From CANLBN01 sp034111645 (GTDB taxonomy: Bacteria > Pseudomonadota > Gammaproteobacteria > Pseudomonadales > Cellvibrionaceae), in assembly GCA_034111645.1 (NCBI GenBank), contig JAWUWW010000005.1, positions 1-64,000 of the forward strand: a stretch of DNA of 64,000 nt, given 5' to 3'. Below, piece by piece: positions 54,140 through 63,800 of this stretch. A program made the position numbers and the translations under genes. Every line of letters starts with the position of its first letter. Within the stretch, counting starts at the first letter, position 1. Below the pieces are notes generated by a model. The model searched no databases. It was not told the origin of the DNA and was given only the letters and a program-made list of their open reading frames with translations.

Positions 54140-54661
54140 TTATGTCAAAGAATTAGGGTTTTCTAGATAGATTAACTGTTGCTTTGCTTCAATTCCACCG
54201 GCATAACCTGTTAATTGTCCATCACTTCCAATAACACGATGGCAAGGTACAAGTATCGATAACGCATTAGCCCCAGTGGCATTAGCAACAGCTCGTACCG
54301 CTTTTACATTAGCAAGCCTTTCAGCAAGTTTTCTGTAGGTAATTGTCTGGCCAAAAGGTATAGCTTGCAGTTGATGCCAGACGCTTTGCTGAAAATCAGT
54401 TCCTGCAATAGCTATGGGTACATTAAAGTTAAAGCGCTTACCTATCAAATATTCTTCTAATTGATTCATTACCTGATCAATTACTTGATGTTTTCCGTTT
54501 ACGATCTCGGCCTTGAAATATTTACAGAGCCTTTTATCAATTACTTTTCTTGCTTTCCGATACCGCCAATCACATAAACAAACTTTATCTTTTATTGCAC
54601 CTATTAAAAGTTCCCCATAAGATGTTTTATAAGTCTGAATCAGAATTTTATCCATACCCAT
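54140..54661 (-). CDS. ogt: Methylated-DNA-protein cysteine methyltransferase (Ogt type)
   Basis: This 173-residue suicide repair protein transfers O6-alkyl groups from guanine to its own Cys. The active site is SILVPCHRVIGSDGQLTGYAGG near residues 133-154, recognisable by PCHRVIG. The helix-turn-helix segment is FGQTITYRKLAERLANVKAVRAVANATGANA, recognisable by TYR-LA and RAVA-A. No Ada activator domain is present. Starts at residue 1 or 3 are both possible. It lies between mucD and lepA, with gaps of 100 and 139 bases, so it may be transcribed alone. Confidence 0.93.
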   Translation of the reverse strand: MGMDKILIQTYKTSYGELLIGAIKDKVCLCDWRYRKARKVIDKRLCKYFKAEIVNGKHQVIDQVMNQLEEYLIGKRFNFNVPIAIAGTDFQQSVWHQLQAIPFGQTITYRKLAERLANVKAVRAVANATGANALSILVPCHRVIGSDGQLTGYAGGIEAKQQLIYLENPNSLT

Positions 54662-54761
54662 GAATACCTATGTTTTCCTTGAACAATAGTGTTTTCCTTG
54701 AGGCTTAACTAAATCAGTTTAAGGGCCTGAAAACAAGCCCTAAAAATTAGTGAAATAACTT

Positions 54762-56156
54762 TTATTTTTCTATAATGATGCTTCTAAATAAAGGAGCTCC
54801 ACGGCGCAAAAATCTAACGGGTAAAAGCTTATTAATAGGCAACGATTTTTCAATTTCTCTATAACTTTCAACTGATGCAACTTCGTCAAAACCAAGCTGT
54901 ACTAAAATATCCCCAGCTTGAAGGCCAGCTATAGATGCGGGACTATTTTCTATAACATTGCTAATCAATACGCCTTCTATATTGTTAGATTCTTTTACCT
55001 CCGCAGGAATTTCCTCTACCAACAAGCCTAGTCGACTTATAATTGCCTCTTGCTGCGATGATGCCACTTCTACTTCTTCATTTTTACCGCGAGTACCAAC
55101 GGTAACATCTAAATTCACTAACTTACCTTTACGCATAATAACAGCAGGTACAGTAGATCCTGCACGAGTGGGGCCAACAGCATAAGGCAAGTCAGACGAT
55201 GTCGCCATTTTGCGGCCATTAAATTCTAGAATAATATCACCAACTTTTAAGCCACTGCGCTCAGCTGGCCCATTGGGTTCCATTTGAGCAATTAAAGCGC
55301 CTTCTGGTTTATCTAGACCAAACGACAGCGCTAGGTCTTTATCAACGTCCTGAATAACAACACCAAGCCAGCCGCGGTCCACTCGACCATTATCTTTTAA
55401 TTGAGCAACAACATCGTTAGCAAGATTAGAAGGAATTGCAAATGAAAGTCCGATTGAGCCACCTGATCGCGTGTAAATTTGAGAATTAATTCCAACCACA
55501 TCGCCATCTAGATTAAACAAAGGACCGCCAGAATTACCTGGATTAATAGCGACATCAGTTTGTATGAAAGGCACATAATTTTGACTTCCATCAGATGGAA
55601 TGCTGCGGCCTATTGCACTAATAATCCCCGCACTAACAGAATAATCTAGCCCAAAGGGAGAACCAATGGCAAGTACCCATTCGCCAACTTTAGCTTTTTC
55701 TGAATCAGCAAACTTGAGGAAAGGTAAGTTTTTTTCTTTGATTTTTAATAAAGCTAAGTCAGATTGGGGATCAGTTCCTATAATTTCAGCATCGTATTCA
55801 CGTCTGTCGATTAAACGCACAACCACATCTGTTGCACCCTCAACAACATGGTTATTGGTTAACACATATCCATCGTTAGAAATCAAAAAACCTGAGCCCG
55901 ATGCCCTTGCATTGCGAGGAGGTGCTCGCCTAGGATCTAAAAATCGCTTAAAAATGTCAGGTACATTTTCAGGGATCTCAAGGTCTTGCTGTTCCGGTGG
56001 CTGGCTCTTTGATTCTGCAGTAATTTTTACTACAGCTGGCGATTTAGATTCTATTAAATCTGTGAACTCAGGAAAAGAGCGGGCATCAGCTGTTAGCGTC
56101 CATGTAAAGGCCACTAAAAAAATACTGATAGTTGAGAACCATGATTTTAATTGCAT
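54762..56156 (-). CDS. mucD: Periplasmic serine protease MucD/DegP family
   Basis: This 464-residue HtrA-family protease degrades or refolds misfolded envelope proteins. A signal peptide ends near ADA (residue 25). The catalytic triad is His in LTNNHVVEGATD, Asp in DPQSDLALLKI and Ser in NPGNSGGPLFN. Two PDZ domains follow (GWLGVVIQDVD near 265, and one at about 370-460 with VLISNVIENSPASIAGLQAGD, recognised by SPA-AGLQ-GD). Length matches Pseudomonas MucD. It ends the rpoE-rseA-rseB-rseC-mucD block, as in the algU-mucABCD operon, and is likely under sigma-E control. Confidence 0.95.
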   Translation of the reverse strand: MQLKSWFSTISIFLVAFTWTLTADARSFPEFTDLIESKSPAVVKITAESKSQPPEQQDLEIPENVPDIFKRFLDPRRAPPRNARASGSGFLISNDGYVLTNNHVVEGATDVVVRLIDRREYDAEIIGTDPQSDLALLKIKEKNLPFLKFADSEKAKVGEWVLAIGSPFGLDYSVSAGIISAIGRSIPSDGSQNYVPFIQTDVAINPGNSGGPLFNLDGDVVGINSQIYTRSGGSIGLSFAIPSNLANDVVAQLKDNGRVDRGWLGVVIQDVDKDLALSFGLDKPEGALIAQMEPNGPAERSGLKVGDIILEFNGRKMATSSDLPYAVGPTRAGSTVPAVIMRKGKLVNLDVTVGTRGKNEEVEVASSQQEAIISRLGLLVEEIPAEVKESNNIEGVLISNVIENSPASIAGLQAGDILVQLGFDEVASVESYREIEKSLPINKLLPVRFLRRGAPLFRSIIIEK

Positions 56157-56283
56157 AACTACTTCCTCATTAATTAATTTTAGCTAGTGATAAAAGATAA
56201 AATTAATTCTATAACGTTTTAAATAAAAAACTTAAACTCTTCTTTTACGTGATATGTTTAATGTGTGTATAGATATCACTAAT

Positions 56284-56757
56284 TCAAGCTTGAAGTGCAT
56301 CTTCTTTAAAAATAATTACTTCTTCTTGATCTACTATTATGGGTTGAAAACGTTTATCGAACTTATACTTATACGAATAAAATCGGATCACCAAACCACC
56401 TAAACACAAACCGATAACTGCCATTACAATAGTCAAAAATTCATTAAAAAAATAATGATGGGCAAATGCACTAAAAAAAAGCATTAAACATAAGGGTAAT
56501 ACATATAAGAAAAGTGACGTGCTGACCACTATGTTTTCTGGTAACCCAATGATGACAGATTGATCAATCTGGTATTTTTTTGATTTTTTATCTGACAGTA
56601 AGACTCTTAAGTAGTTTGGCTTAGCTCCAAGGCTTGCAAGCAAAGACTGTCCGCAGCCTTTTTTTGCGACGCAGGATCCGCAAGTAGATAATTGTATAGT
56701 TTCTACCCAAACCGCTTCATCATCTATCGATACTATTCTCGCACGCTCTTTTAACAT
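56284..56757 (-). CDS. rseC: RseC/MucC-family sigma-E modulating membrane protein
   Basis: This 157-residue inner-membrane protein has an N-terminal cytosolic part with Cys-rich motif CGSCVAKKGCGQSLL (about 27-41), the family signature. Two membrane helices follow (VVSTSLFLYVLPLCLMLFF and FLTIVMAVIGLCLGGLVI). RseC homologues mildly affect sigma-E activity and also support reducing systems such as SoxR reduction. It is third after rpoE, as in Pseudomonas. Length agrees with the family. Confidence 0.9.
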   Translation of the reverse strand: MLKERARIVSIDDEAVWVETIQLSTCGSCVAKKGCGQSLLASLGAKPNYLRVLLSDKKSKKYQIDQSVIIGLPENIVVSTSLFLYVLPLCLMLFFSAFAHHYFFNEFLTIVMAVIGLCLGGLVIRFYSYKYKFDKRFQPIIVDQEEVIIFKEDALQA

Positions 56758-56843
56758 GAGATGTTAGACCTGCTTACATAAATTTAGTTTGATAAGTATT
56801 TTAAGTTTAATTATTACTTATACCGTTTAATACATTTAATCGT

Positions 56844-57881
56844 TCAAATAGATATTATAGAGGCCGCAATACGTCTAGCGGTAGCAGTAGGAATTTCTCC
56901 GACAACAGCAATACTTTTATTCGACTTAGAAGATTCTGGCTTAATGACTACCACAGTTGCGCCATGTCTTGCCGTTGCCACTGGTAAGTTTTTGACATTT
57001 TGCTTAGTGATAAATATCGAAATAGAGGCCAACCCATCGGCAAACATTAACACTTGCTCGCCTTGCGCTGTAATACGGTTACCAACGGATACAAATCCCT
57101 CAGGTAGCCAATCTACACGCCATGCAGGCTCAAACTGCTCTGAATAACAAGGCTCGGATTCTGGTACACGCCAAAGATAATCTGATGCCCCAGTAAATTC
57201 TAAAAGTGAAACAGGACTTGCAAATTCAATAGCGACCGTTTGTAGTCGCTCAATGATCACCTTTTCATGGTATGTAACAACCCGTAATAAGAGCCCTGTC
57301 TCTTTATCGACGCTATACTCATAAGCATAGCGAAGCGAGTCTTTAGGTATGATCTCGAAAACAATGGCTTCACGGTCTGCTATCCTCTCGACTCGGCTCG
57401 CTTTCAAACTATATGATGATAGTAATGAGTCTGATAATATTGTTGGCCATAAGCCCCAGCGAGTCTGTCCATTTAAACAAGCATTCAATCTTTGGTTACG
57501 AATAACTTGTCGACGAGGCCCATCCATAAATATAAGTTGTTCTGAAGCGACATTATCTTTGACTTTGTGAAGCAATCTATAAGTAGTGATAAAACCGTTA
57601 GCCTCATAAGTCATCAAACTATGATAACTAATTACCTTATTGGCGGTAGATATTACTTTAAACAGACTCGTTAATGAATCAATCAGAATTTGATCGGAAA
57701 TAGAAGCTTTATTTGAATTGGTAACAGAAGATGAATTAATGCCGTCTTCTAATATTTCGTCAGCAAGGGGATTGCCGGCGTTACTAGATGAAGTTATTTC
57801 AGAGTATTTAAAACCTAAGTCTTCAGCACTAAAGCTAGCAGCTGCACCGAAGATTAAGGCTATCGTTATCAATAAATGCAT
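56844..57881 (-). CDS. rseB: Sigma-E regulatory protein RseB/MucB
   Basis: This 345-residue periplasmic protein shields the anti-sigma factor from DegS-type cleavage until misfolded porins or lipopolysaccharide intermediates bind. A signal peptide ends near SFSAE (residue 19). The N-terminal LolA-like fold includes FKVISTANKVISYHSLMTYEAN, recognised by the family pattern around Y-L-TYE, and VKDNVASEQLIFMDGPRRQVIR, recognised by E-L-F-DGPR. The C-terminal MucB domain contains VDWLPEGFVSVGN and VLMFADGLASISIFI. It is slightly longer than E. coli RseB (318) through a Ser/Asn-rich insert after the signal peptide. Confidence 0.92.
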   Translation of the reverse strand: MHLLITIALIFGAAASFSAEDLGFKYSEITSSSNAGNPLADEILEDGINSSSVTNSNKASISDQILIDSLTSLFKVISTANKVISYHSLMTYEANGFITTYRLLHKVKDNVASEQLIFMDGPRRQVIRNQRLNACLNGQTRWGLWPTILSDSLLSSYSLKASRVERIADREAIVFEIIPKDSLRYAYEYSVDKETGLLLRVVTYHEKVIIERLQTVAIEFASPVSLLEFTGASDYLWRVPESEPCYSEQFEPAWRVDWLPEGFVSVGNRITAQGEQVLMFADGLASISIFITKQNVKNLPVATARHGATVVVIKPESSKSNKSIAVVGEIPTATARRIAASIISI

Positions 57882-57976
57882 TGGTATTAATTGGCCAAAT
57901 AAAAATGTATATACGATAATACTATTTTATGGATTTAACTAATACTACCGAACACATCTAATTTTCAATTCAAAGA

Positions 57977-58642
57977 TTACTCTGCATCGGGTACTCTTAC
58001 GAACGGAGTCACACCATTTTGAGTATTCTGAGTGGCATTTTCAGCATGCTCTAACATTAATCGGTTAACTTCTTGTTTCATGTCATCTACTTGTTGCTGA
58101 GTTGCCTCGTTAATAACGATTGGCGCCTGATTTTTAACCTGTGCTTGAGTACCAACTGCACGAACTGTTGTATCAACATTTAATATAGGCTGACCTGACA
58201 CTGGCGCCACGGGGATTTCTGGGGTCACTGCTACAGAGTTTGTCAAATCATTAGAACTAAACTGAACCCCAACAACAACTGCTCCAGCAACAGAGGCCGC
58301 GATAGCAAAACGACCCATATTTGACCATAAACTCACAACTTTATTTTTGGCTGTTAGCTTTTCAGATTCTTCATTGCTGTCGATCTCGTTAGCATTGGAT
58401 AAGCTTGGTTCATTAGCTATAGCGCGTGAGATAGATGCCGATAAGTCAATAGAAGCAAAACCTAAATCGCGTTCATTTCTCATTGCCGCACTTGCTAAAT
58501 GGTAGCGCTGCCAACGTAGATCTAACTCTGCATCTACAGATTTGAGAACTCGCCTTAATTCCAGATCAGTTGCTTCACCGTCCATGAGAGCGGATAAAGA
58601 TTCGTTCACTTTTTGTTCAACAGATTGTTCATCAGATGACAT
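57977..58642 (-). CDS. rseA: Anti-sigma-E factor RseA/MucA
   Basis: This 221-residue single-pass membrane protein binds and silences the sigma factor encoded just upstream. The cytoplasmic RseA domain reads ESLSALMDGEATDLELRRVL and LRWQRYHLASAAMRNE. One membrane helix (MGRFAIAASVAGAVVVGVQF) lies near residues 110-129, and the periplasmic part continues to the end with a Gln/Asn-rich helix (ATQQQVDDMKQEVNRLMLEH). Cleavage would follow the usual DegS/RseP path. Length is close to E. coli RseA (216). Confidence 0.93.
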   Translation of the reverse strand: MSSDEQSVEQKVNESLSALMDGEATDLELRRVLKSVDAELDLRWQRYHLASAAMRNERDLGFASIDLSASISRAIANEPSLSNANEIDSNEESEKLTAKNKVVSLWSNMGRFAIAASVAGAVVVGVQFSSNDLTNSVAVTPEIPVAPVSGQPILNVDTTVRAVGTQAQVKNQAPIVINEATQQQVDDMKQEVNRLMLEHAENATQNTQNGVTPFVRVPDAE

Positions 58643-58812
58643 AAATAGAGTCCAAAGTTTATCAAAATAGTTAATATGAGCTTATGACTCATTACTTATA
58701 ACAAAGTTCACAAAAAAAGAAAAAATAACTTTATTTTTTACTTAAGCATAATTATATATATTATAAATCTTAAACTTAAAGCAACTATACAGCATTATTT
58801 GTGACATTTTCG

Positions 58813-59400
58813 TTACATTAGTGGTTTTACAACCTTGTCAATCGCCTCTCGTGCACGAAAAATACGCGATCTGACCGTCCCAACAGGACATTTCATAATC
58901 TCAGCGATTTCTTCGTAGCTAAGTCCGTCCATCTCTCTTAAGGTTACTGCTGTTCGAAGATCCTCGGGTAATTGTGAGACAGCTTTATCAACAGCCGCTT
59001 GTAATTGATCACAAAACAAACTACTTTCGGGCGTATTGAAGTCTTGAAGATTATCGTTGCCGGCGAAGTATTCTGCATCTTCAATGTCAACATCTGATGC
59101 AGGTGGTCTTCGACCCCGTGAGATCAAATGATTTTTTGCAGTATTTATAGCAATACGATACATCCAAGTGTAAAAAGCGCTATCGCCTCTAAAACTTTCT
59201 AGAGCACGATACGCTTTAATGAATGCCTCTTGAACAACGTCTTGCACATCGGCTGAATCACGGACATAACGATGCACAACAGAGATTATCTTATGCTGGT
59301 ATTTTAAGACTAATAGATCAAATGCTCTTTTGTCTCCCTGTTGAACCCGTTTAACCAGCTGATGGTCATTATCTGGCGCTGTCTGCGCGGTCATATTCAC
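58813..59400 (-). CDS. rpoE: ECF sigma factor RpoE (AlgU), envelope stress
   Basis: This 195-residue sigma factor directs RNA polymerase to envelope-stress promoters. Region 2 is seen in YRYVRDSADVQDVVQEAFIKAYRALESF, recognised by D-DVVQEAFIKAYR and then FYTWMYRIAINTAKN. Region 4 reads LPEDLRTAVTLREMDGLSYEEIAEIM and CPVGTVRSRIFRAREAI. Length and sequence are almost identical in pattern to E. coli RpoE and Pseudomonas AlgU. A matching sigma-E promoter lies upstream at 59525-59553, so it is autoregulated. It is followed by the anti-sigma gene and divergent from nadB. Confidence 0.97.
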   Translation of the reverse strand: MNMTAQTAPDNDHQLVKRVQQGDKRAFDLLVLKYQHKIISVVHRYVRDSADVQDVVQEAFIKAYRALESFRGDSAFYTWMYRIAINTAKNHLISRGRRPPASDVDIEDAEYFAGNDNLQDFNTPESSLFCDQLQAAVDKAVSQLPEDLRTAVTLREMDGLSYEEIAEIMKCPVGTVRSRIFRAREAIDKVVKPLM

Positions 59401-59524
59401 TCCCTAATATCTTACGATAATGTTCTTATAACCAAGCTTATCCTCAGTCATTAAAAAGTTATTGAAAAAGTTAATAATAATATTTGTGGCAATATACAAG
59501 GTATGCGAATATTTTACATAGCAA

Positions 59525-59553
59525 TTGAGACGTAATTTATTACGATAAGTTCC
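59525..59553 (-). promoter_or_regulatory. Sigma-E promoter of the rpoE operon
   Basis: On the minus strand GGAACTT (59553-59547) is followed after 16 bases by TCTCAA (59530-59525), close to the sigma-E consensus GGAACTT-N16-TCTGA. It lies about 125 bases upstream of rpoE, as expected for autoregulation. Confidence 0.8.
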
Positions 59554-59606
59554 AAAGTGATATAGTGAACGTATAAACGCTCCTAGGCTAACAGAGTAAT
59601 GTATCA

Positions 59607-61232
59607 ATGAACCAGCATTTTTGTCACGACATTCTTATTATTGGCAGCGGCGCAGCCGGACTTGCCCTAGCGCTGAACTTATCAGAACATTCCAAAATTG
59701 CAGTTTTGAGTAAAAATAGATTACAAGATGGCTCAACTTGGTGGGCTCAAGGCGGTATTGCTGCAGTACTCGACGATAATGACTCAATTGAAGCTCATGT
59801 AAAAGATACTCTTAAAGCTGGCGCTGGCTTATGTCATCTAGATGCCGTTACTTTTACCGTTGAAAATAGCGCTGGCGCTATAAAGTGGTTGATCGAGCAA
59901 GGCGTTAACTTTACTCGAAATACTAATAATGATGATTTTCACTTAACAAAAGAAGGCGGACATAGCCATAGACGTATTATTCACAGCACAGACGCTACGG
60001 GCAAGGAAGTCCACCGCACCTTAATTGAACGCATAAAAGCGGCTAAGAATGTCGATTTATTTGAACAACATATTGCTGTTGATCTCATACAACAAGCGGA
60101 TGCTTCTAGCAAACGGTTACGCTGTAGCGGAGCTTATGTTTATGATCGTGAACAAGACATTGTTTGTACATTTCAAGCCAAGATTGTCATTTTAGCTACT
60201 GGTGGCGCGAGCAAAGCATATTTATATACTAGCAACCCAGATGGTGCGAGCGGCGATGGTATTGCCATGGCTTGGCGAGCTGGTTGCCGCATTGCCAATA
60301 TGGAATTTAATCAATTTCATCCCACTTGCCTATACCACCCAAAAGCGAAAGCTGTATTGCTGACGGAAGCATTAAGGGGTGAAGGTGCATATTTAAAACT
60401 ACCCAATGGCGAGCGCTTTATGCATCGCTTCGATGACCAGGAAGAACTTGCTCCACGTGACATTGTCGCTCGAGCCATTGATCATGAAATCAAACGCTTG
60501 GGCTGCGATCATTTATATCTAGATATTAGCCATAAACCTAAGGAGTTTATTAACGAGCACTTTCCAAATGTTAAAAAAAGTTGCCTGCAATATGGTATTG
60601 ATATTACTACCGACCCAATTCCAGTTGTACCTGCGGCCCACTATACCTGTGGGGGGATTATGGTCGATAAAAATGGACAAACGGACTTACTAAATTTATA
60701 TGCTATTGGCGAGACATCGTTTACTGGGTTACACGGTGCTAATCGTATGGCTAGCAATTCTCTATTAGAGTGTGTGGTTTATGCGCGCTCAGCCGCTGAT
60801 CACATTAAACAAAATATCGGTCAAATCCTAGAGACGGATACACCTAATGACTGGGATGATTCGCGCGTCACAAACTCTGATGAAGATGTTGTTATTGCGC
60901 ATAACTGGGATGAGCTACGACGTTTTATGTGGGACTATGTGGGCATTGTACGAACGCAAAAAAGATTAGAGCGAGCGCAACACAGGATTAAATTACTCCA
61001 AAGAGAAATTTCAGAATACTATAGCAATTACAAAGTTGGTAACGATTTAATCGAATTAAGAAACCTCACAACAGTTGCACAATTAATTATACGTTCCGCT
61101 ATGGAGCGCAAAGAAAGTCGCGGTCTGCACTACTCTTTAGACTACCCCGATTTAGGCAGTGTTGCTCGCGACACTATTTTGGTTCCAACAAACTTTGCGG
61201 CACAAAACATTGTTGTAGAAAAACTAAATTGA
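59607..61232 (+). CDS. nadB: L-aspartate oxidase
   Basis: This 541-residue flavoenzyme oxidises L-aspartate to iminoaspartate, the first step of de novo NAD synthesis. The FAD motif is ILIIGSGAAGLALAL (9-23). DGSTWWAQGGIAAVL and EGGHSHRRIIHSTDATG are typical of the family, as are FNQFHPTCLYHP and PAAHYTCGGIMVD. The C-terminal helical domain begins near residue 430 (LRRFMWDYVGIVRTQKRL). Length equals E. coli NadB (540). It is divergent from the rpoE operon, the conserved arrangement in gammaproteobacteria. The start is near a weak ribosome binding site. Confidence 0.96.
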   Translation: MNQHFCHDILIIGSGAAGLALALNLSEHSKIAVLSKNRLQDGSTWWAQGGIAAVLDDNDSIEAHVKDTLKAGAGLCHLDAVTFTVENSAGAIKWLIEQGVNFTRNTNNDDFHLTKEGGHSHRRIIHSTDATGKEVHRTLIERIKAAKNVDLFEQHIAVDLIQQADASSKRLRCSGAYVYDREQDIVCTFQAKIVILATGGASKAYLYTSNPDGASGDGIAMAWRAGCRIANMEFNQFHPTCLYHPKAKAVLLTEALRGEGAYLKLPNGERFMHRFDDQEELAPRDIVARAIDHEIKRLGCDHLYLDISHKPKEFINEHFPNVKKSCLQYGIDITTDPIPVVPAAHYTCGGIMVDKNGQTDLLNLYAIGETSFTGLHGANRMASNSLLECVVYARSAADHIKQNIGQILETDTPNDWDDSRVTNSDEDVVIAHNWDELRRFMWDYVGIVRTQKRLERAQHRIKLLQREISEYYSNYKVGNDLIELRNLTTVAQLIIRSAMERKESRGLHYSLDYPDLGSVARDTILVPTNFAAQNIVVEKLN

Positions 61233-61264
61233 TTATAATTAAAAAAAAATAAATTATAATTTTT
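61232..61264. terminator. AT-only hairpin between convergent nadB and kinase genes
   Basis: ATTATAATT and AATTATAAT form 9-base arms with an A-rich loop and a T-run after the second arm. It lies right after the nadB stop and may end both convergent transcripts. All pairs are A-T, so the hairpin is weak. Confidence 0.35.
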
Positions 61265-61287
61265 CAACAATAACTTCAAAGATTGAC

Positions 61288-62031
61288 TTACGGAAGAATG
61301 ATGGTAAAAACACCTCCACCTAAGCTACCACCATTCGACAACTCTATTTCTCCCTTGTTTTCGCCTTGCTTATGAAAACTAGCAATTTTTGCAGCAAAAA
61401 ATAGTCCTAATCGCGTACTATCTGCACTACTATTTTTATTGTTTTCTGGCAAGGCGGCTTGCAACATAAACTCGGGAAAACCAAAGCCATCATCTTCAAT
61501 AGAAATAGTTAAGTGCTGATTAATAATTGAGGCTGATAATTTAATTTTAGATTTAGCATAACGCGTAGAGTTAATTAAAATATTATGAATCACATTACCT
61601 AATAATTCATTATCGTAAAACCATATTAACCCATCATCGCATTCAACAGTAATTTCGATATTTTTAATTTTAAATAGAACATCATTTCTAGCAATTTGAT
61701 CTTCAAATGTTTCAAATACATAATTTTCATCGATAGAAAACTGCAGGCTTTTATTTTGTAATCGGTATATATTTAATAGCTGTATTAATTCTGAATTAAT
61801 ACGTGACGCTTCATATTGTAGTATTGAAATATGATTTTTTTGGCTCTCATTCTGCGGTGGTGAATCTTGTATCATTTCCTCTAGAGAACCTAGTAACATC
61901 GATAATGAATTTTTCATATCGTGGACACTTGACGCTAACACAAATGAAAAATCTAGCTGATCATCTTTAGCCTCAATGCTTGGCTCTAATGAGCCCTTCA
62001 TCAATAGGTCCATTTCATTTGTGTTAGGCAT
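61288..62031 (-). CDS. Compact cytoplasmic histidine kinase
   Basis: This 247-residue kinase has no membrane segment and no recognisable sensor domain. A phospho-acceptor helix contains LASSVHDMKNSLSMLLGSLE (about 33-52) with His39, an unusual HDMKN H-box. The ATPase domain shows the N-box LLGNVIHNILINSTRYAK, the G1 motif DDGFGFP and the G2-like segment RLGLFFAAKIASFH. It is cut short near the N-terminus compared with membrane kinases. The start overlaps the upstream response-regulator stop by eight bases, so the pair forms a dedicated system, receiving its signal either through the partner or from the cytosol. Confidence 0.85.
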   Translation of the reverse strand: MPNTNEMDLLMKGSLEPSIEAKDDQLDFSFVLASSVHDMKNSLSMLLGSLEEMIQDSPPQNESQKNHISILQYEASRINSELIQLLNIYRLQNKSLQFSIDENYVFETFEDQIARNDVLFKIKNIEITVECDDGLIWFYDNELLGNVIHNILINSTRYAKSKIKLSASIINQHLTISIEDDGFGFPEFMLQAALPENNKNSSADSTRLGLFFAAKIASFHKQGENKGEIELSNGGSLGGGVFTIILP

Positions 62032-63667
62032 TATTCTCTCCTTTTTGGATAATCAAAGTACTAAACATACCTTGCAATTGCTGACAGCGCTCAAAATGAG
62101 TGTCGCCATTTTTTATTTGTGAATGAAGAAACGTGAGTATATTTTTACAACGTTCGATGTTTGTTGGCTCTTTACCTGTCTCTTTCATATGCCCCAATAT
62201 TGCTTGAACAAGATTTAATTTAACTGCAGTAAAACGTGGATATTTTTTTTCTAATTTATAAAAACAAGCTATAGCTGATAGATTATTTTTTTCTTTATAA
62301 AAATCGATTCCTTTTTTATTTTCATTCTGCAATATTTTTTTTCCCATTTCACTGACTGGCTCATACATTAAGCAATCTATTCTTTGCAATACAGCCTCAT
62401 TATCACTATATTTTTTGACTAGTTCTTTAGCCTTTATATCAGCCAAATCAATTTTTTTATTAAAGATATGATAATGTACAAGTTCAATTTCTATCTGCGG
62501 AGATATATCATCTTGATTTTCTAATGATTTTAAAATGGGATCAACAATATCGTTAGCATATTTATATTGTTGCTGCAAACCTAATATTTGTCCTGAATAA
62601 ATTTTTGATAATGTTTTAATTTCTGGCATTACTTCGTCTTTATCATTAACAGTCGATAAAATTTTCATTGCCTCTTGTACAAGATCGCTAGCTTTTTCTG
62701 GATCTTGTTCATAAAACTTAACTGCCGCCTTGGCAAAGTTTATTTGATTACGTATATTAAAATAAGGTGTGTTCAAACCATATCGTAGTGTTTTTCGATA
62801 TGCATTAGCTGCTATTTCAGCATCACCATTTTTCATCGCTATCTTGGCTAGTGACAACTGCCTAGGTAATGACATAGGAGAAATATCAACGGCTTTTTCA
62901 AAAATATTTTGTAATTTTTCGGCATCTTTCTCACCTTGATAGGCCTGCGCTAAAACATCGTAAGCTTTCATACAAGATGGTTTAGCACGAATAATATCGG
63001 TAAGCCACTCTATAGCTTTTGCAGCATTACCTCTTGCTAATTGGATTTTAGCTAAGCCTACTTGAGCCCAATCAATTGATCGTGCTTCTAAGGTTGCCCG
63101 ACAGATCGCCTCTGCTTCCTCAAATTTTTTAGTTTCTATATAAAGATCGGTCAATAATTTTTGGCAATCCATACTATAGTGGGATTTTTCTTCTATTTTT
63201 TGCTCTAACAGTGTGATGGTAGAATTCTTATCCGTCTTATTTAAGCTGCTATATATATCTAATAATTCATTACGTTTATTTAATAAGCGCTTTATTCGTT
63301 GTTCTATTGTTTTTGTGGTTATGGGTTTAGTCAAATAGGCATCTGGCTCGCAATCAAAGGCCGACATAACAACATTTCGACTGGTCTCGGCAGAGAGTAA
63401 AATAAAGATATCTTCAGGTTTAATGCGACGGTCTGCGCGAAGCTCTTCTAAAATTTGTTGACCATTTTTCCCCGACCCCAAATTATAATCACAAAGCACT
63501 AAATCATAGTGACTATTTTTAAAGGCTTTAAGAGCTTCTTCACCTGAGTTAACGCTATCGACATGCTTGAAGCCTATCTCGCGCATGATTTTTAATAGCG
63601 TTTGCCTGAAGCTATTGAAATCATCAACAATGAGCACACGTAACAGGTTATATGATGCAGAGGACAT
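62024..63667 (-). CDS. Response regulator with TPR-repeat output domain
   Basis: This 547-residue protein has an N-terminal receiver domain (residues 9-130) with Asp15/Asp16, phospho-acceptor Asp60 (YDLVLCDYNLG) and Lys in AYLTKPIT. A helix from about 125 to 170 leads into a long array of TPR-like repeats filling the rest. The clearest are WAQVGLAKIQLARGNAAKAI, KAYDVLAQAYQGEKDAEKL and AYRKTLRYGLNTP. There is no DNA-binding or enzymatic domain, so output is by protein contacts. REC-TPR proteins paired with soluble kinases are known in marine gammaproteobacteria, but their target is usually unknown. It is divergent from cmoA. Confidence 0.87.
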   Translation of the reverse strand: MSSASYNLLRVLIVDDFNSFRQTLLKIMREIGFKHVDSVNSGEEALKAFKNSHYDLVLCDYNLGSGKNGQQILEELRADRRIKPEDIFILLSAETSRNVVMSAFDCEPDAYLTKPITTKTIEQRIKRLLNKRNELLDIYSSLNKTDKNSTITLLEQKIEEKSHYSMDCQKLLTDLYIETKKFEEAEAICRATLEARSIDWAQVGLAKIQLARGNAAKAIEWLTDIIRAKPSCMKAYDVLAQAYQGEKDAEKLQNIFEKAVDISPMSLPRQLSLAKIAMKNGDAEIAANAYRKTLRYGLNTPYFNIRNQINFAKAAVKFYEQDPEKASDLVQEAMKILSTVNDKDEVMPEIKTLSKIYSGQILGLQQQYKYANDIVDPILKSLENQDDISPQIEIELVHYHIFNKKIDLADIKAKELVKKYSDNEAVLQRIDCLMYEPVSEMGKKILQNENKKGIDFYKEKNNLSAIACFYKLEKKYPRFTAVKLNLVQAILGHMKETGKEPTNIERCKNILTFLHSQIKNGDTHFERCQQLQGMFSTLIIQKGENNA

Positions 63668-63800
63668 AGACGTTAACTTTTGAGTAATTATATCAAGTTA
63701 ATAATAGACCATTATTTACCAATGTGTAGATATGTAAGAGATTCATTGTGGCTTGCTTTATCGATCGCTATAATTGTTCCTTTAAACACTATGGATTTTT

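Noticed and set aside
54722..54741. Short hairpin AGGGC/GCCCT between mucD and ogt
   Set aside because: Only five base pairs and no T-tract on either strand, so I do not call a terminator.
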